Origin: Candidatus Altimarinota bacterium
GTDB lineage: Bacteria > Patescibacteriota > Gracilibacteria > UM-FILTER-43-11
NCBI GenBank assembly: GCA_029934675.1
Contig: JAOZLT010000005.1
Span: 1-7,668, forward strand
Direction: 5' to 3'
DNA length: 7,668 nucleotides
In this document: positions 1 to 7,173 of the stretch, piece after piece
Position numbering within the stretch: the first letter of the stretch is position 1
How the letters are laid out: the number at the start of each line of letters is the position of its first letter
Notes under the pieces: model-generated
Databases searched by the model: none
What the model saw: only the letters and a program-made list of their open reading frames with translations
Told to the model about the DNA's origin: nothing
Made by a program: the position numbers and the translations under genes

Positions 1-1
1 A

Positions 2-3000
2 GTAGATCTTGTTGGTAATTCTACTACAAGTTCCACATGTGTTATGAAGGTGGATGCAGGAGTACCTACAACTGCCGTTACAATAGCAAATGCCACTTAC
101 GGTCCATCAACATTCGTGGATGCTAATACCATTAATGGTACTTCTGCTGATACAGGAGGTTCTGATTTAGCAACTGTTCAAATAACTATACAAAGAAATA
201 GTGATTCACAATACTTTACAGGAAGTGGATGGGGTTCATCCACATGGCTTACTGTAACCGGTACTACTACATGGACTTACGGTATTAATGACGCAACATA
301 TTTCGGAAATGGTATTACTTATACTGTTATTGCAAGAGGTACGGATAATGCAGGAAATACAACAAGTACGAGTTTAGGTACAGATAGTTTTGTTTATGAT
401 AACGCTACTCCTACAGTCGCCTTAGCTTATTCTGAAAATCCTGCTAATGCAGGTAGTATGACTGTTACTGCAACATACAGTGAGCTTGTTAAGGCTTCTG
501 AAACACCTCAGGTAGCAATAGATCAGCAAGGTTCCACAGATATTTCTTTAACTAATATGACGGTTGGAGGAACTAGAGCAACCTGGACATATGCTTATAC
601 GGTGCAAACTGCGACCGGTGGTACTTATGTAGATGGAACTGCTACAGTTTCATTATCTACAAATCATGATGAGGCGGGCAATACTGTTGGGGTACCTTCC
701 AATACTACTTTTACAATAGATACGACTGCTCCTGTTATTTCTGGATTTACAGCAACTATGTCTTCTACAACTCAAATATCCCTCAACCCTACAGCGAGTG
801 ACGGTTCAGGTACAGGATTACATGCTACGCCTTATTATTATACTCGGACTTCAGGTTCATCTTGTTCTCAAACAGCTAATACTGGTTGGATAGCTACAGA
901 TCCATATGTATGGGGAAGTTTATCCGCTAATACACAATATTCATTTAATGTAAAAGCACGTGATGAGATTGTAAATGAAAGTAATTATAGTTCTTGTCAG
1001 ACACTATATACGGCTGCTGATGCTCCTACTACACCACCTGTACTTAGTAATGTTGCGGAAACTACAATTGATGTGAATCCTGTTTCCGGAGGAGCTGAAA
1101 GTGCGATGGCTATATATGTTGCAAATTCCGCTTCGAATTGTGATGGAACTAGTGGTGATGGCTATGTGCAATCTTCGGATGGAACTTTAAGTGGTACTGC
1201 CGACTGGCAGACTGACGGAGCATGGGATACTACAACTATTACAAGCCTTTCCGCCGGTAATATATATTATGTATGTGTAAAGTCTAGAAATGGAGATGAT
1301 GTTGAAACTGCATTTAGCTCAACATCTAATGAAACTACCACTAGTATCCCTGCGTTTGATACAGGTTTCCCATCTGATGGTGGCTCATCCAGTACAACTC
1401 CGACCAATGTTGATGCTAATACAACATTCAGTGCGGATATTACTCAGAGTGATACAGATAATTTCTGGTTGCTTGTATGTAAAACAAACGGTGCGCCTAC
1501 AGTGGGTAGTCCGCCTGAATGTAATGGTGGCTCCGGTAACAGGTGGGCTATAAGTTCTTCTACGGCTTATGATGCAACAGCTACCATAGCTCGTACTGCG
1601 TTGGATGGTGATAGTGAATCGAATGCGTGGTATGCGTTTGTGTGTGATACTGGTGATTGTTCATCCGCAAATCAGGGGACAGGGGATAACGGTTCGCCGT
1701 TTAGCGTGAATCATCAGGCAGAATTTGATGGATTAATGATTTCAGATTCAACTACAACACCTGACCAATTACTTACAGATGGTGATATGGAAGCTGCTAA
1801 TGTTAGTGCATGGACAGTTTATAATAGTGCAACATTAACTAAGAATACTTCAAATCCTCATAGAGGAAGTAATGCTTTAAGAGTTGCTTATAACTCTACT
1901 AGTTCTTATTATACTTATCAGAGTATGCTTACTATTGGACATGAATATCATATTACAGGTTATGCTAGGTCTGGTGGTACAGATGTTCCAACAATATCAA
2001 GGGGGGCATCAATAATTTGGACTGGTACAAATTCAACTAGTTGGCAACATTTTGATGTTAAATTTACAGCGAGTGGTACTACTATTTATATTGGGACTCA
2101 ATCTGGAAATACTGATTATGTTGAATATGATGATGTTGTAGTGGCTGAAATCGGTACTGTTGAACCAGGAGAAACTCTTAAATTCACAATTCTAAATGAG
2201 CAGTTGTATGATGCTGATAGTGACGGTTCTCAGGATACAGTGAATATGTATGTATGTGATAGTGATACGACCTCCTTTAATTATTCTACTAATGCCTGTA
2301 CTGGCGGAACATTGCTTTGCTCTGCTACCGCTGTAAATCCGGTTACTACAGATGCTACTTGTAACGATACGCAAAGTTCAATTCCTATCCCAACAGCACA
2401 TGGCAGTTATAGTGTAAAGGTGTATATGGAAGATAATCATAGCTTTTTGGCAGACGGTACAGCTACACAAAGCTTTGCTGTAGAGGATGTAGTACCTGTT
2501 CTTATTTCGTATAATAATGGTGTAGGTATTACTCCTCCGGCACCTACAGCAGGTGGTTCAGATACAGTTAATTTTACTGTTGAATTAAGTGATGATAATG
2601 GTGATGGTGATGTAACTTTGGTAGAAGGTGTGTTCTTTGATGATACTGCTACTACTAATGCGTGTACTAGTGATGAAAATGAATGTTATCTGGATTCTGT
2701 TTGTACCTTGAGTGATGTGGATGGTGATGAAGATTTGATAGCTACTTGTGCAATGACAGTGTGGTTTAACTCTAATGCAAGTGGTTGGGATGTGCAGGCA
2801 CAGGCTACTGATGGAAACGGAGTTACTGATTTTGCTGATGCTGAAGTCACAATTACAGTATCTCCTTTATCGGCTTTAAATATTTCTGAATCCAGTCTTG
2901 CTTACGGGACACTTCGTATCGGTGTACTTTCTAATGAGAAATCATCAACTATTGAGAATATGGGTAATCAGATTATTGATATGCTGATATCAGGTGATAA

Positions 3001-3274
3001 TATGGTGTCCGGTGCAAATAATATTTCCCGTGCTGAACAAAAGTGGTCTGATACTACAGGATTTACTTATGGGGCTGGAAATACCCTTGTAGAAACACCT
3101 GCTACTACCAGTGTTGCAACAGGATGTTTTGATGGAAGTTTGGCAATTCGTGATGTACATGATAGTGGTACGGCATCTGATGATATTCTTTACTGGTTGT
3201 TGCTTGTTCCTGAAAATACTATTGCCGGTACTTATACAGGTAGTAATACGTTTGCTACATCGACTTGCGACTAA
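2..3274 (+). CDS. Giant secreted Ig-like/FN3-like multidomain surface protein (5' end outside window)
   Basis: The frame is open from base 2, so the ATG at 44 is internal and the gene is 5'-truncated; over 1,090 residues are visible. It ends in tandem TAATAA stops. The sequence is Thr/Ser/Asn/Gly-rich with beta-sandwich patterning. Approximate modules by nucleotide: 2-405 Ig-like (WTYGINDATY, GTDNAGN); 407-733 bacterial Ig-like (TYSELV, DEAGN, FTIDTTAP); 734-1015 and 1021-1340 fibronectin-III-like; 1341-1725 a Cys-containing module (FWLLVCKTNG, AWYAFVCD); 1763-2152 a carbohydrate-binding-like jelly roll; 2156-2870 two Cys-rich modules with acidic DxDGD-type loops that may bind calcium; 2875-3271 a C-terminal module (SLAYGTLRIG, ENTIAGTYTG). 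No transmembrane helix, LPXTG motif or lipobox follows, so surface retention must be non-covalent or use another anchor. The likely role is adhesion or a surface layer, inferred from architecture. Function, ligand and the signal peptide cannot be seen. Confidence 0.85.
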   Translation, partial: VDLVGNSTTSSTCVMKVDAGVPTTAVTIANATYGPSTFVDANTINGTSADTGGSDLATVQITIQRNSDSQYFTGSGWGSSTWLTVTGTTTWTYGINDATYFGNGITYTVIARGTDNAGNTTSTSLGTDSFVYDNATPTVALAYSENPANAGSMTVTATYSELVKASETPQVAIDQQGSTDISLTNMTVGGTRATWTYAYTVQTATGGTYVDGTATVSLSTNHDEAGNTVGVPSNTTFTIDTTAPVISGFTATMSSTTQISLNPTASDGSGTGLHATPYYYTRTSGSSCSQTANTGWIATDPYVWGSLSANTQYSFNVKARDEIVNESNYSSCQTLYTAADAPTTPPVLSNVAETTIDVNPVSGGAESAMAIYVANSASNCDGTSGDGYVQSSDGTLSGTADWQTDGAWDTTTITSLSAGNIYYVCVKSRNGDDVETAFSSTSNETTTSIPAFDTGFPSDGGSSSTTPTNVDANTTFSADITQSDTDNFWLLVCKTNGAPTVGSPPECNGGSGNRWAISSSTAYDATATIARTALDGDSESNAWYAFVCDTGDCSSANQGTGDNGSPFSVNHQAEFDGLMISDSTTTPDQLLTDGDMEAANVSAWTVYNSATLTKNTSNPHRGSNALRVAYNSTSSYYTYQSMLTIGHEYHITGYARSGGTDVPTISRGASIIWTGTNSTSWQHFDVKFTASGTTIYIGTQSGNTDYVEYDDVVVAEIGTVEPGETLKFTILNEQLYDADSDGSQDTVNMYVCDSDTTSFNYSTNACTGGTLLCSATAVNPVTTDATCNDTQSSIPIPTAHGSYSVKVYMEDNHSFLADGTATQSFAVEDVVPVLISYNNGVGITPPAPTAGGSDTVNFTVELSDDNGDGDVTLVEGVFFDDTATTNACTSDENECYLDSVCTLSDVDGDEDLIATCAMTVWFNSNASGWDVQAQATDGNGVTDFADAEVTITVSPLSALNISESSLAYGTLRIGVLSNEKSSTIENMGNQIIDMLISGDNMVSGANNISRAEQKWSDTTGFTYGAGNTLVETPATTSVATGCFDGSLAIRDVHDSGTASDDILYWLLLVPENTIAGTYTGSNTFATSTCD
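1763..2152 (+). other. Carbohydrate-binding-module-like jelly-roll domain inside the surface protein
   Basis: The encoded segment opens with LLTDGDMEAANVSAWTVYN, has HRGSNALRV in the middle, then HEYHITGYARSGG, SWQHFDVKFTA, and ends in YVEYDDVVVAEIG. This order (N/DGDME..W, G..aLrv, Y.itgyaRs, W..f...f.a, YDDV.V) is the usual pattern of CBM4/9-like and related galactose-binding-fold domains. It sits between a Cys-containing Ig-like module and a PGETLKFTI-type module, in a place that reads like an interdomain linker. Hand-counted GC for 1801-2160 is about 34%, against about 47% for 1501-1740 and 40% for 2161-2400. This fits a separately acquired domain but is not proof. Sugar specificity cannot be told. 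Confidence 0.6.
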
Positions 3275-3277
3275 TAA

Positions 3278-3345
3278 GTCTCAAGTGCGAGTGCGAGTCT
3301 CAAGACAGGAGACGGATCTTGAGACTTGAGACTCGCACTCGCACT
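3278..3345. repeat. Perfect 21-bp inverted repeat between surface-protein and glycosyltransferase genes
   Basis: Arms 3284-3304 and 3325-3345 are exact reverse complements (21 of 21), with a 20-nt loop. The left arm holds the hexamer agtgcg twice. The 8-mer gtctcaag occurs at 3278-3285 and 3297-3304, and its complement cttgagac at 3318-3325 and 3325-3332. A shorter alternative hairpin (3297-3305 with 3317-3325, 11-nt loop) competes for the same left-arm bases. No T-tract follows the right arm, so it is a poor canonical terminator. The stem ends only 5 nt before the downstream ATG and occupies the whole ribosome-binding region. It could act as a transcript 3'-end stabiliser, a translational block, or a mobile palindromic repeat. 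Confidence 0.9.
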
Positions 3346-3350
3346 ATTCT

Positions 3351-4484
3351 ATGAGAATTGGATTCGACATTTCAGCACAGAGTCTTCCTCGAAGCGGTGT
3401 AGGACAGTACCAATACCAGCTTCTGAAGGCGCTACTTAAACTGGATACAGAAAACCAGTACAATTTGCATGCTTTTAATTTTAGGAATAGAGAAAGATTT
3501 AAGCAGATTGGTTTTCCATCCAATAACTATAACTTAAAGGTTATTCCAATTCCTCAGCGTGTGATGATTGCATGGTGGCATATGTTTGGATTCCCAAAAT
3601 TGCAGACAGTTGTTGGTAAATGCGATATTTTTCAGGTATCAGAGCTCTGTATTCCGCCTGTAAAGAATGCGAAGTCTGTTGCCTTTGTACATGATCTTAC
3701 AACTCTGATTTTTCCAGAATATCATGTTAAGAGTAATGTATTTTTACATAAGGAGCGTTTTAAGCGTTTAAATAAGGTGGATGGCGTACTTACTAACTCA
3801 GAATTTACAAAAAGTGATTTAGTGAAGCGTTTAAAAATGAATCCTGATAATATTTTTGTTACACCGCTTGGTGCGGATAAAATGTTCAGGCCGATGGAAA
3901 GACATGAGTTTGCTGATACTTTGAGTGCTTTTAAATTAAAAAAACCATATATTCTTTTTGTTGGGACTCTTGAACCACGAAAAAACATAAAAACTTTGAT
4001 TCAGGCTTTCAATCGTCTGAAAATGAAACGCAGTATTCCTCATGAGTTGATATTGGTTGGTATGGAAGGGTGGAAATATGAGGAAATCATGGAAGAAATT
4101 GAGCTTTCACCAGTTCGTACAGATATACGTAGGATTGGTTATGTGAATGATGCTGATGTGCCAGCACTTTTGAATGGGGCGGATGTATTTGTTTATCCTT
4201 CTTTCTATGAGGGTTTCGGATTACCGATTTTAGAGGCGATGCAATGTGGCACGCCTGTGATTACATCAAATGTTTCCGCATTACCAGAAACGGGAGGTGA
4301 TGCATGTTTATATGTTGAACCAAAATCTATTGATCAGCTTACAAAAACTATGGAAAATATCATCCATAATCGTCATTTGCAGAATTTGTTATCCGAAAAG
4401 GGGATTTTGAGGGCGAAGGCATTTTCGTGGAAGAAATGTGCGAAATTGACGCTTGATGCGTATAACTCTGTGTTGGATAATTAA
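3351..4484 (+). CDS. GT4-type (GT-B fold) glycosyltransferase, group 1 family
   Basis: This 377-residue protein is of normal length for a retaining GT-B glycosyltransferase that moves a sugar from a nucleotide-sugar donor to a surface glycan, lipid or protein acceptor at the cytoplasmic face. The N-terminal domain begins MRIGFDISAQ and has the glycine loop SGVGQY (15-20), HDL at 114-116 and NSEFTKSDL at 149-157. The C-terminal donor-binding domain has GTLEPRKN (205-212), the EX7E pair E287/E295 within YEGFGLPILEAM, and PETGGDA (312-318). No transmembrane segment is seen. The start is fixed by the canonical first strand; no Shine-Dalgarno sequence is present and the 21-bp palindrome lies immediately upstream. 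Donor and acceptor cannot be read from sequence. Position next to a Ser/Thr-rich surface protein makes surface glycosylation plausible, but this is inference. Confidence 0.93.
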   Translation: MRIGFDISAQSLPRSGVGQYQYQLLKALLKLDTENQYNLHAFNFRNRERFKQIGFPSNNYNLKVIPIPQRVMIAWWHMFGFPKLQTVVGKCDIFQVSELCIPPVKNAKSVAFVHDLTTLIFPEYHVKSNVFLHKERFKRLNKVDGVLTNSEFTKSDLVKRLKMNPDNIFVTPLGADKMFRPMERHEFADTLSAFKLKKPYILFVGTLEPRKNIKTLIQAFNRLKMKRSIPHELILVGMEGWKYEEIMEEIELSPVRTDIRRIGYVNDADVPALLNGADVFVYPSFYEGFGLPILEAMQCGTPVITSNVSALPETGGDACLYVEPKSIDQLTKTMENIIHNRHLQNLLSEKGILRAKAFSWKKCAKLTLDAYNSVLDN

Positions 4485-4491
4485 TGCCGTA

Positions 4492-4622
4492 AAAACCCGA
4501 AATCCGAATATCGAAATCCGAAGGAATATCGAAATTATAAATTTGAAATTCAAAATATTTGAGTATTTGAACATTCGTGCTTTAAATTTGTTTCGATTTT
4601 CGATATTCGGATTTCGGGTTTT
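4492..4622. repeat. 131-nt hairpin element with perfect 25-bp terminal inverted repeats; possible terminator
   Basis: Arms 4492-4516 and 4598-4622 are exact reverse complements (25 of 25). The left arm starts aaaacccgaaatccg and the right arm ends atttcgggtttt. Inside, further pairing continues: 4528-4534 with 4591-4597, and 4539-4544 with 4584-4589, so the whole element can fold into one long interrupted hairpin. A 12-bp direct repeat, gaatatcgaaat, occurs at 4506-4517 and 4524-4535. The element begins 8 nt after the glycosyltransferase stop and ends 14 nt before a promoter. The terminal AAAA/TTTT could let it work as a bidirectional intrinsic terminator, though the 81-nt gap between arms is unusual. 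It contains no transposase; a MITE-like or REP-like origin is possible. Confidence 0.85.
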
Positions 4623-4636
4623 AGAGAGGTGGATCC

Positions 4637-4665
4637 TTGAACTTAAGAGATAAGTGTGCTATAAT
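4637..4665 (+). promoter_or_regulatory. Sigma70-type promoter with extended -10 for the membrane protein-pilT unit
   Basis: TTGAAC at 4637-4642 (4 of 6 to TTGACA) is followed after exactly 17 bp by a perfect TATAAT at 4660-4665. TGC directly upstream makes it an extended -10 (TGn). Transcription would start near 4672, leaving only about 13 nt of leader before the ATG at 4685. It lies just after the 131-nt inverted-repeat element, so a new transcription unit beginning here makes sense. It probably drives both the membrane protein and the PilT-like gene 5 nt beyond it. Confidence 0.75.
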
Positions 4666-4684
4666 GTAATGATTATATTTAAAA

Positions 4685-5836
4685 ATGTATATGAAATTCA
4701 GTAGATTTACCTCTATAATGATTGGTTTGATATTAATAGGGCTCAGTGTATCTGTAAGTTATGATGCTCAGATTTCTGAAGCTGCTTTTGGAACTTCTCC
4801 GCCATGGGTAAGAAATGATCATTTGCTTCCCGGTACTACTTTTGAGCAAATTGTTAATCTTTCTCGCAATACGGCTGGTATGGATATGCAGGTTAATATT
4901 AGAGTTGAAGGAGATAAAGAGGTCTTAAAATGGATGAAAATTGAGAATGAGAAAAAACTTATAATGGCGAAGGGTGTAAAGATATTGCCCATGAAGGTTA
5001 TTATTAAAGTCCCTAGACGTGCTGCACTTAAAAATTATAGAGCTGGTATTTTTGTTACTCTTGAATCCATAAAAGATGAGAATGCTCAACAAGGTGGTAA
5101 TGTGGCTATTAAATTAGGTGCTCATATCTTGGTGGAATTAAGTGTTATCGGAGATAAAGTTGTGGATTATAGAGTGAAATCTGTTTCTTTAGATGCATTA
5201 AATGAGGGTGATATTTTTCATGTTAATACAGAGGTTGAAAATATGGGTAATACGGAAATAACCGATCTGAATGGACAAATTGATATTTATGATAAAAAGG
5301 AGACAGAAATACTTAAATCTTTTACATTTGGTACTTTGGAAGATTCTGTTTTGCCAGATGAAATAATCAGGACCAAAATCAATATTAGCGAGGCAGAATT
5401 AGAACCTGGGGAATACTGGGTAATCGTTAAGGTGTTTAAAGACAATGAAGTGATTTATGAAAATCGTCTTTATCAGAAAGTGAAAGCCAATCCTGTACCA
5501 GTTATTACCGCTGATGATGTAAAGGGAATTAAAAGGCCATCTATTCCAAAACTTGTTGATACGAAAGATGAAAAGGATGGTGTAGAAAATTTTGCAAAGC
5601 CACCTGAGCAGATTATGACTATATTGAGTGAAGAAGATATGCTTGCTTTAAAGGCAGCTGCAGGTGTTCAGGAACAAGGCAATAAAGTGTTTTTGATATT
5701 CGGAATTATAGGTTTGGTATTTGGTGTGATGACGATGGCGATAATTGTTGTTCTTTTAATAGTTCTCATAAAAAATCAGCGTCGTGCTGCTATACAACGT
5801 TATTTGACAGACCAGCAAAAATTATCTAATGAATAA
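4685..5836 (+). CDS. Signal-peptide, Ig-like, single-pass membrane protein (DUF916/WxL-associated-like architecture)
   Basis: This 383-residue protein has an N-terminal signal or anchor (basic MKFSR, hydrophobic 9-25, possible cleavage near SEAA at 31-34). A first beta-sandwich at about 35-155 carries LLPGTTFEQIVNLSRN and VIIKVPRRAALKNYRAGIF. A second spans about 160-268 (VNTEVENMGNTEITDLNG, LEPGEYWVIVKV). A charged linker runs from about 270 to 330, one strong transmembrane helix covers about 335-362, and a short basic tail (KNQRRAAIQRY) follows. Most of the protein would lie outside, with the tail in the cytoplasm. The order signal-Ig-Ig-TM recalls Gram-positive DUF916/DUF3324 proteins that partner cell-wall WxL proteins, but I claim resemblance only. 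Translation could start at 4685 or at the ATG at 4691 (MKFSR); no Shine-Dalgarno helps decide. Its tail could contact the downstream ATPase, or it could anchor surface proteins; both are speculative. Confidence 0.85.
   Translation: MYMKFSRFTSIMIGLILIGLSVSVSYDAQISEAAFGTSPPWVRNDHLLPGTTFEQIVNLSRNTAGMDMQVNIRVEGDKEVLKWMKIENEKKLIMAKGVKILPMKVIIKVPRRAALKNYRAGIFVTLESIKDENAQQGGNVAIKLGAHILVELSVIGDKVVDYRVKSVSLDALNEGDIFHVNTEVENMGNTEITDLNGQIDIYDKKETEILKSFTFGTLEDSVLPDEIIRTKINISEAELEPGEYWVIVKVFKDNEVIYENRLYQKVKANPVPVITADDVKGIKRPSIPKLVDTKDEKDGVENFAKPPEQIMTILSEEDMLALKAAAGVQEQGNKVFLIFGIIGLVFGVMTMAIIVVLLIVLIKNQRRAAIQRYLTDQQKLSNE
5804..5830 (+). promoter_or_regulatory. Weak candidate promoter inside the membrane-protein gene, ahead of the PilT-like gene
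   Basis: A perfect TTGACA lies at 5804-5809 and TCTAAT (5 of 6) at 5825-5830. The spacing is only 15 bp and the most conserved -10 adenine is replaced by C. Transcription would begin about 5 nt before the PilT-like ATG, giving a nearly leaderless message. The bases also encode YLTDQQ, so chance is a fair explanation. Confidence 0.22.
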
Positions 5837-5841
5837 ATATT

Positions 5842-7173
5842 ATGCAAAATATGGATGATATATTACAGGAAAATGTTGATTCTAATACTGTTCAACAAAC
5901 TGTAGTGTCTGATGGTGTGGAACAGATGCCGGTTGTGCAACAAGCAGATGTTCCTTCTTTGACACAAACGACTCAAGTACAACCTGAACCAGTAGTCGCA
6001 CAACCTGAACCAGTAGTCGCACAACCTGAACCAGTAGCACAGCCTGAACCAGTAGCACAGCCTGAATCAGTAGTTGTACAGCCCGAATCAGTTCCACAGG
6101 TTCCTGAGACAAATAGTGGGCAAACTGCACTCAGAATTACATTAGACCAATTGGTTAATTTATGTATAGAAAAGGAAGCTTCTGATATACATTTTAGAGA
6201 AGGTGGGCGTGTTGCGCTAAGAGTGGGTGGAAAAATAATTTTTGTTGAAAATATTGATGTGCTTTCCAAAGAAGAGCTAGAATCTGTGATTAGTTCACTT
6301 GTTTCAAATGGTGATAGGGAAAAATTAGAACATGATAGAGAAATAGATTTTTCCTATACACATACAAATGGAGTAAGTTTTAGGGTGAATTTATTTTATC
6401 AAAAAGGAATGCTTGCTGGAGTTATGCGAATGATTAACAAAAATATTCCTAGTATTGCTGATTTGGGTATTCCGGAAAATGTAAGAAATATTTTAGATTT
6501 ACGAGAGGGATTAATATTGGTTTGTGGAACAGCTGGGTCGGGTAAATCTACTACAATCCAGTCTATGATTGAGCATATAAACAAAAATTTTGTTAAACAT
6601 ATACTTACATTGGAAAATCCAATTGAATATGTTTATGAAGATAAAAAATCCATTATTACTCAGCGTGAATTAGGTAAGGATGCACTTACGATGGATAAAG
6701 CGTTAAATTCTGCTATTCGTATGGACGCTAATGTTGTTATGGTAAGTGAGGTTAAAAGCTATGAAGACTTGGATAATCTTCTTAATCTTGTTGAAACAGG
6801 TCATTTAGTTATTGCATCTATGCAGACAAGGGATGCTTCTCAGACCGTTGAAGGGATGGTGAGTCTATATCCTGTAGATTTAAGGATGCGTGCTCAGGAT
6901 CGTATTGCTAATGATTTGGTTTCAATTGTTGCTCAGGATTTAGTTGAAAAACAAGATCAATCAGGACTTATAGCTGTTTTTGAGCTTATGTTTATGAATC
7001 AGAGTATAAAGCAAGTAATTAGGAGAGGAAATTTTGTACAGCTAAGAACCGCAATTCAATCTGCGGCTAATGAAGGAATGATTACAATGGATAGTTATGC
7101 TTATGAATTGGCTCAACAAGGAGTAATAACACAAGATCAAGCATCGGAGTATGCGCGAGGGGAGGGGGAATAA
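5842..7173 (+). CDS. PilT-family secretion/retraction ATPase with repeat-rich N-terminal extension and degenerate signature boxes
   Basis: This 443-residue protein is longer than typical PilT (about 340-370). The excess is a low-complexity Q/P/E/V-rich leader (about 1-92) with tandem QPEPVVA units. The rest is collinear with PilT: a PAS-like N-domain (EASDIHFREGGRVALRVGG, 112-130), arginine-loop region FRVNLFYQKG (180-189), Walker A GTAGSGKST (229-237, K235), Asp box TLENPIE (256-262), Walker B VVMVSE (298-303), ETGH (318-321), His-box region IASMQTRD (324-331) and a C-terminal SIKQVIRRG resembling PilT AIRNLIR. PilT hexamers normally power retraction of type IV pili at the inner membrane. 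Here the Asp-box D is N259, GEMRD is SEVKS (302-306), and the His-box HTN is QTR (328-330). E258 and E303 are kept, so ATP binding seems intact but coupling may differ. It starts 5 nt after the preceding stop with no Shine-Dalgarno sequence; an alternative ATG is at 5851. No other pilus gene is in view. Confidence 0.92.
   Translation: MQNMDDILQENVDSNTVQQTVVSDGVEQMPVVQQADVPSLTQTTQVQPEPVVAQPEPVVAQPEPVAQPEPVAQPESVVVQPESVPQVPETNSGQTALRITLDQLVNLCIEKEASDIHFREGGRVALRVGGKIIFVENIDVLSKEELESVISSLVSNGDREKLEHDREIDFSYTHTNGVSFRVNLFYQKGMLAGVMRMINKNIPSIADLGIPENVRNILDLREGLILVCGTAGSGKSTTIQSMIEHINKNFVKHILTLENPIEYVYEDKKSIITQRELGKDALTMDKALNSAIRMDANVVMVSEVKSYEDLDNLLNLVETGHLVIASMQTRDASQTVEGMVSLYPVDLRMRAQDRIANDLVSIVAQDLVEKQDQSGLIAVFELMFMNQSIKQVIRRGNFVQLRTAIQSAANEGMITMDSYAYELAQQGVITQDQASEYARGEGE
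5980..6096 (+). repeat. In-frame 21/18-bp tandem minisatellite encoding QPEPV(V)A repeats
   Basis: Six head-to-tail units of 21, 21, 18, 18, 21 and 18 bp begin at 5980, 6001, 6022, 6040, 6058 and 6079. The first two are identical; the later ones drift (QPEPVA, QPESVVV, QPESVP). All unit lengths are multiples of three, so gain or loss of units would alter only linker length (residues 47-85). The resulting peptide should be extended and disordered, acting as a tether ahead of the ATPase core. Confidence 0.95.

Noticed and set aside
3111..3329. Small plus-strand open frame across the end of the surface-protein gene
   Set aside because: It is an out-of-frame shadow of the surface protein that runs into the palindrome; no supporting start signal.
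3345..3350. TATTCT as a -10 box for the glycosyltransferase
   Set aside because: It directly abuts the ATG, so transcription would start inside the gene, and no -35 element lies at a proper distance.
4492..4622. Insertion sequence bounded by inverted repeats
   Set aside because: At 131 nt it cannot hold a transposase, and no target-site duplication is evident at its ends.
4453..4653. Small open frame spanning the 25-bp inverted repeats
   Set aside because: It overlaps the glycosyltransferase end, runs through the palindromic element, and its translation has no recognisable domain.
5973..6269. Antisense open frame over the QPEPV repeat
   Set aside because: It is a by-product of the tandem repeat lacking stops on the opposite strand; the plus-strand frame is a clear PilT homologue.
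2..7173. Alternative genetic code with TGA as glycine (Gracilibacteria/Absconditabacteria)
   Set aside because: No TGA codon is in frame in any of the long genes, and glycine is encoded by normal GGN codons.
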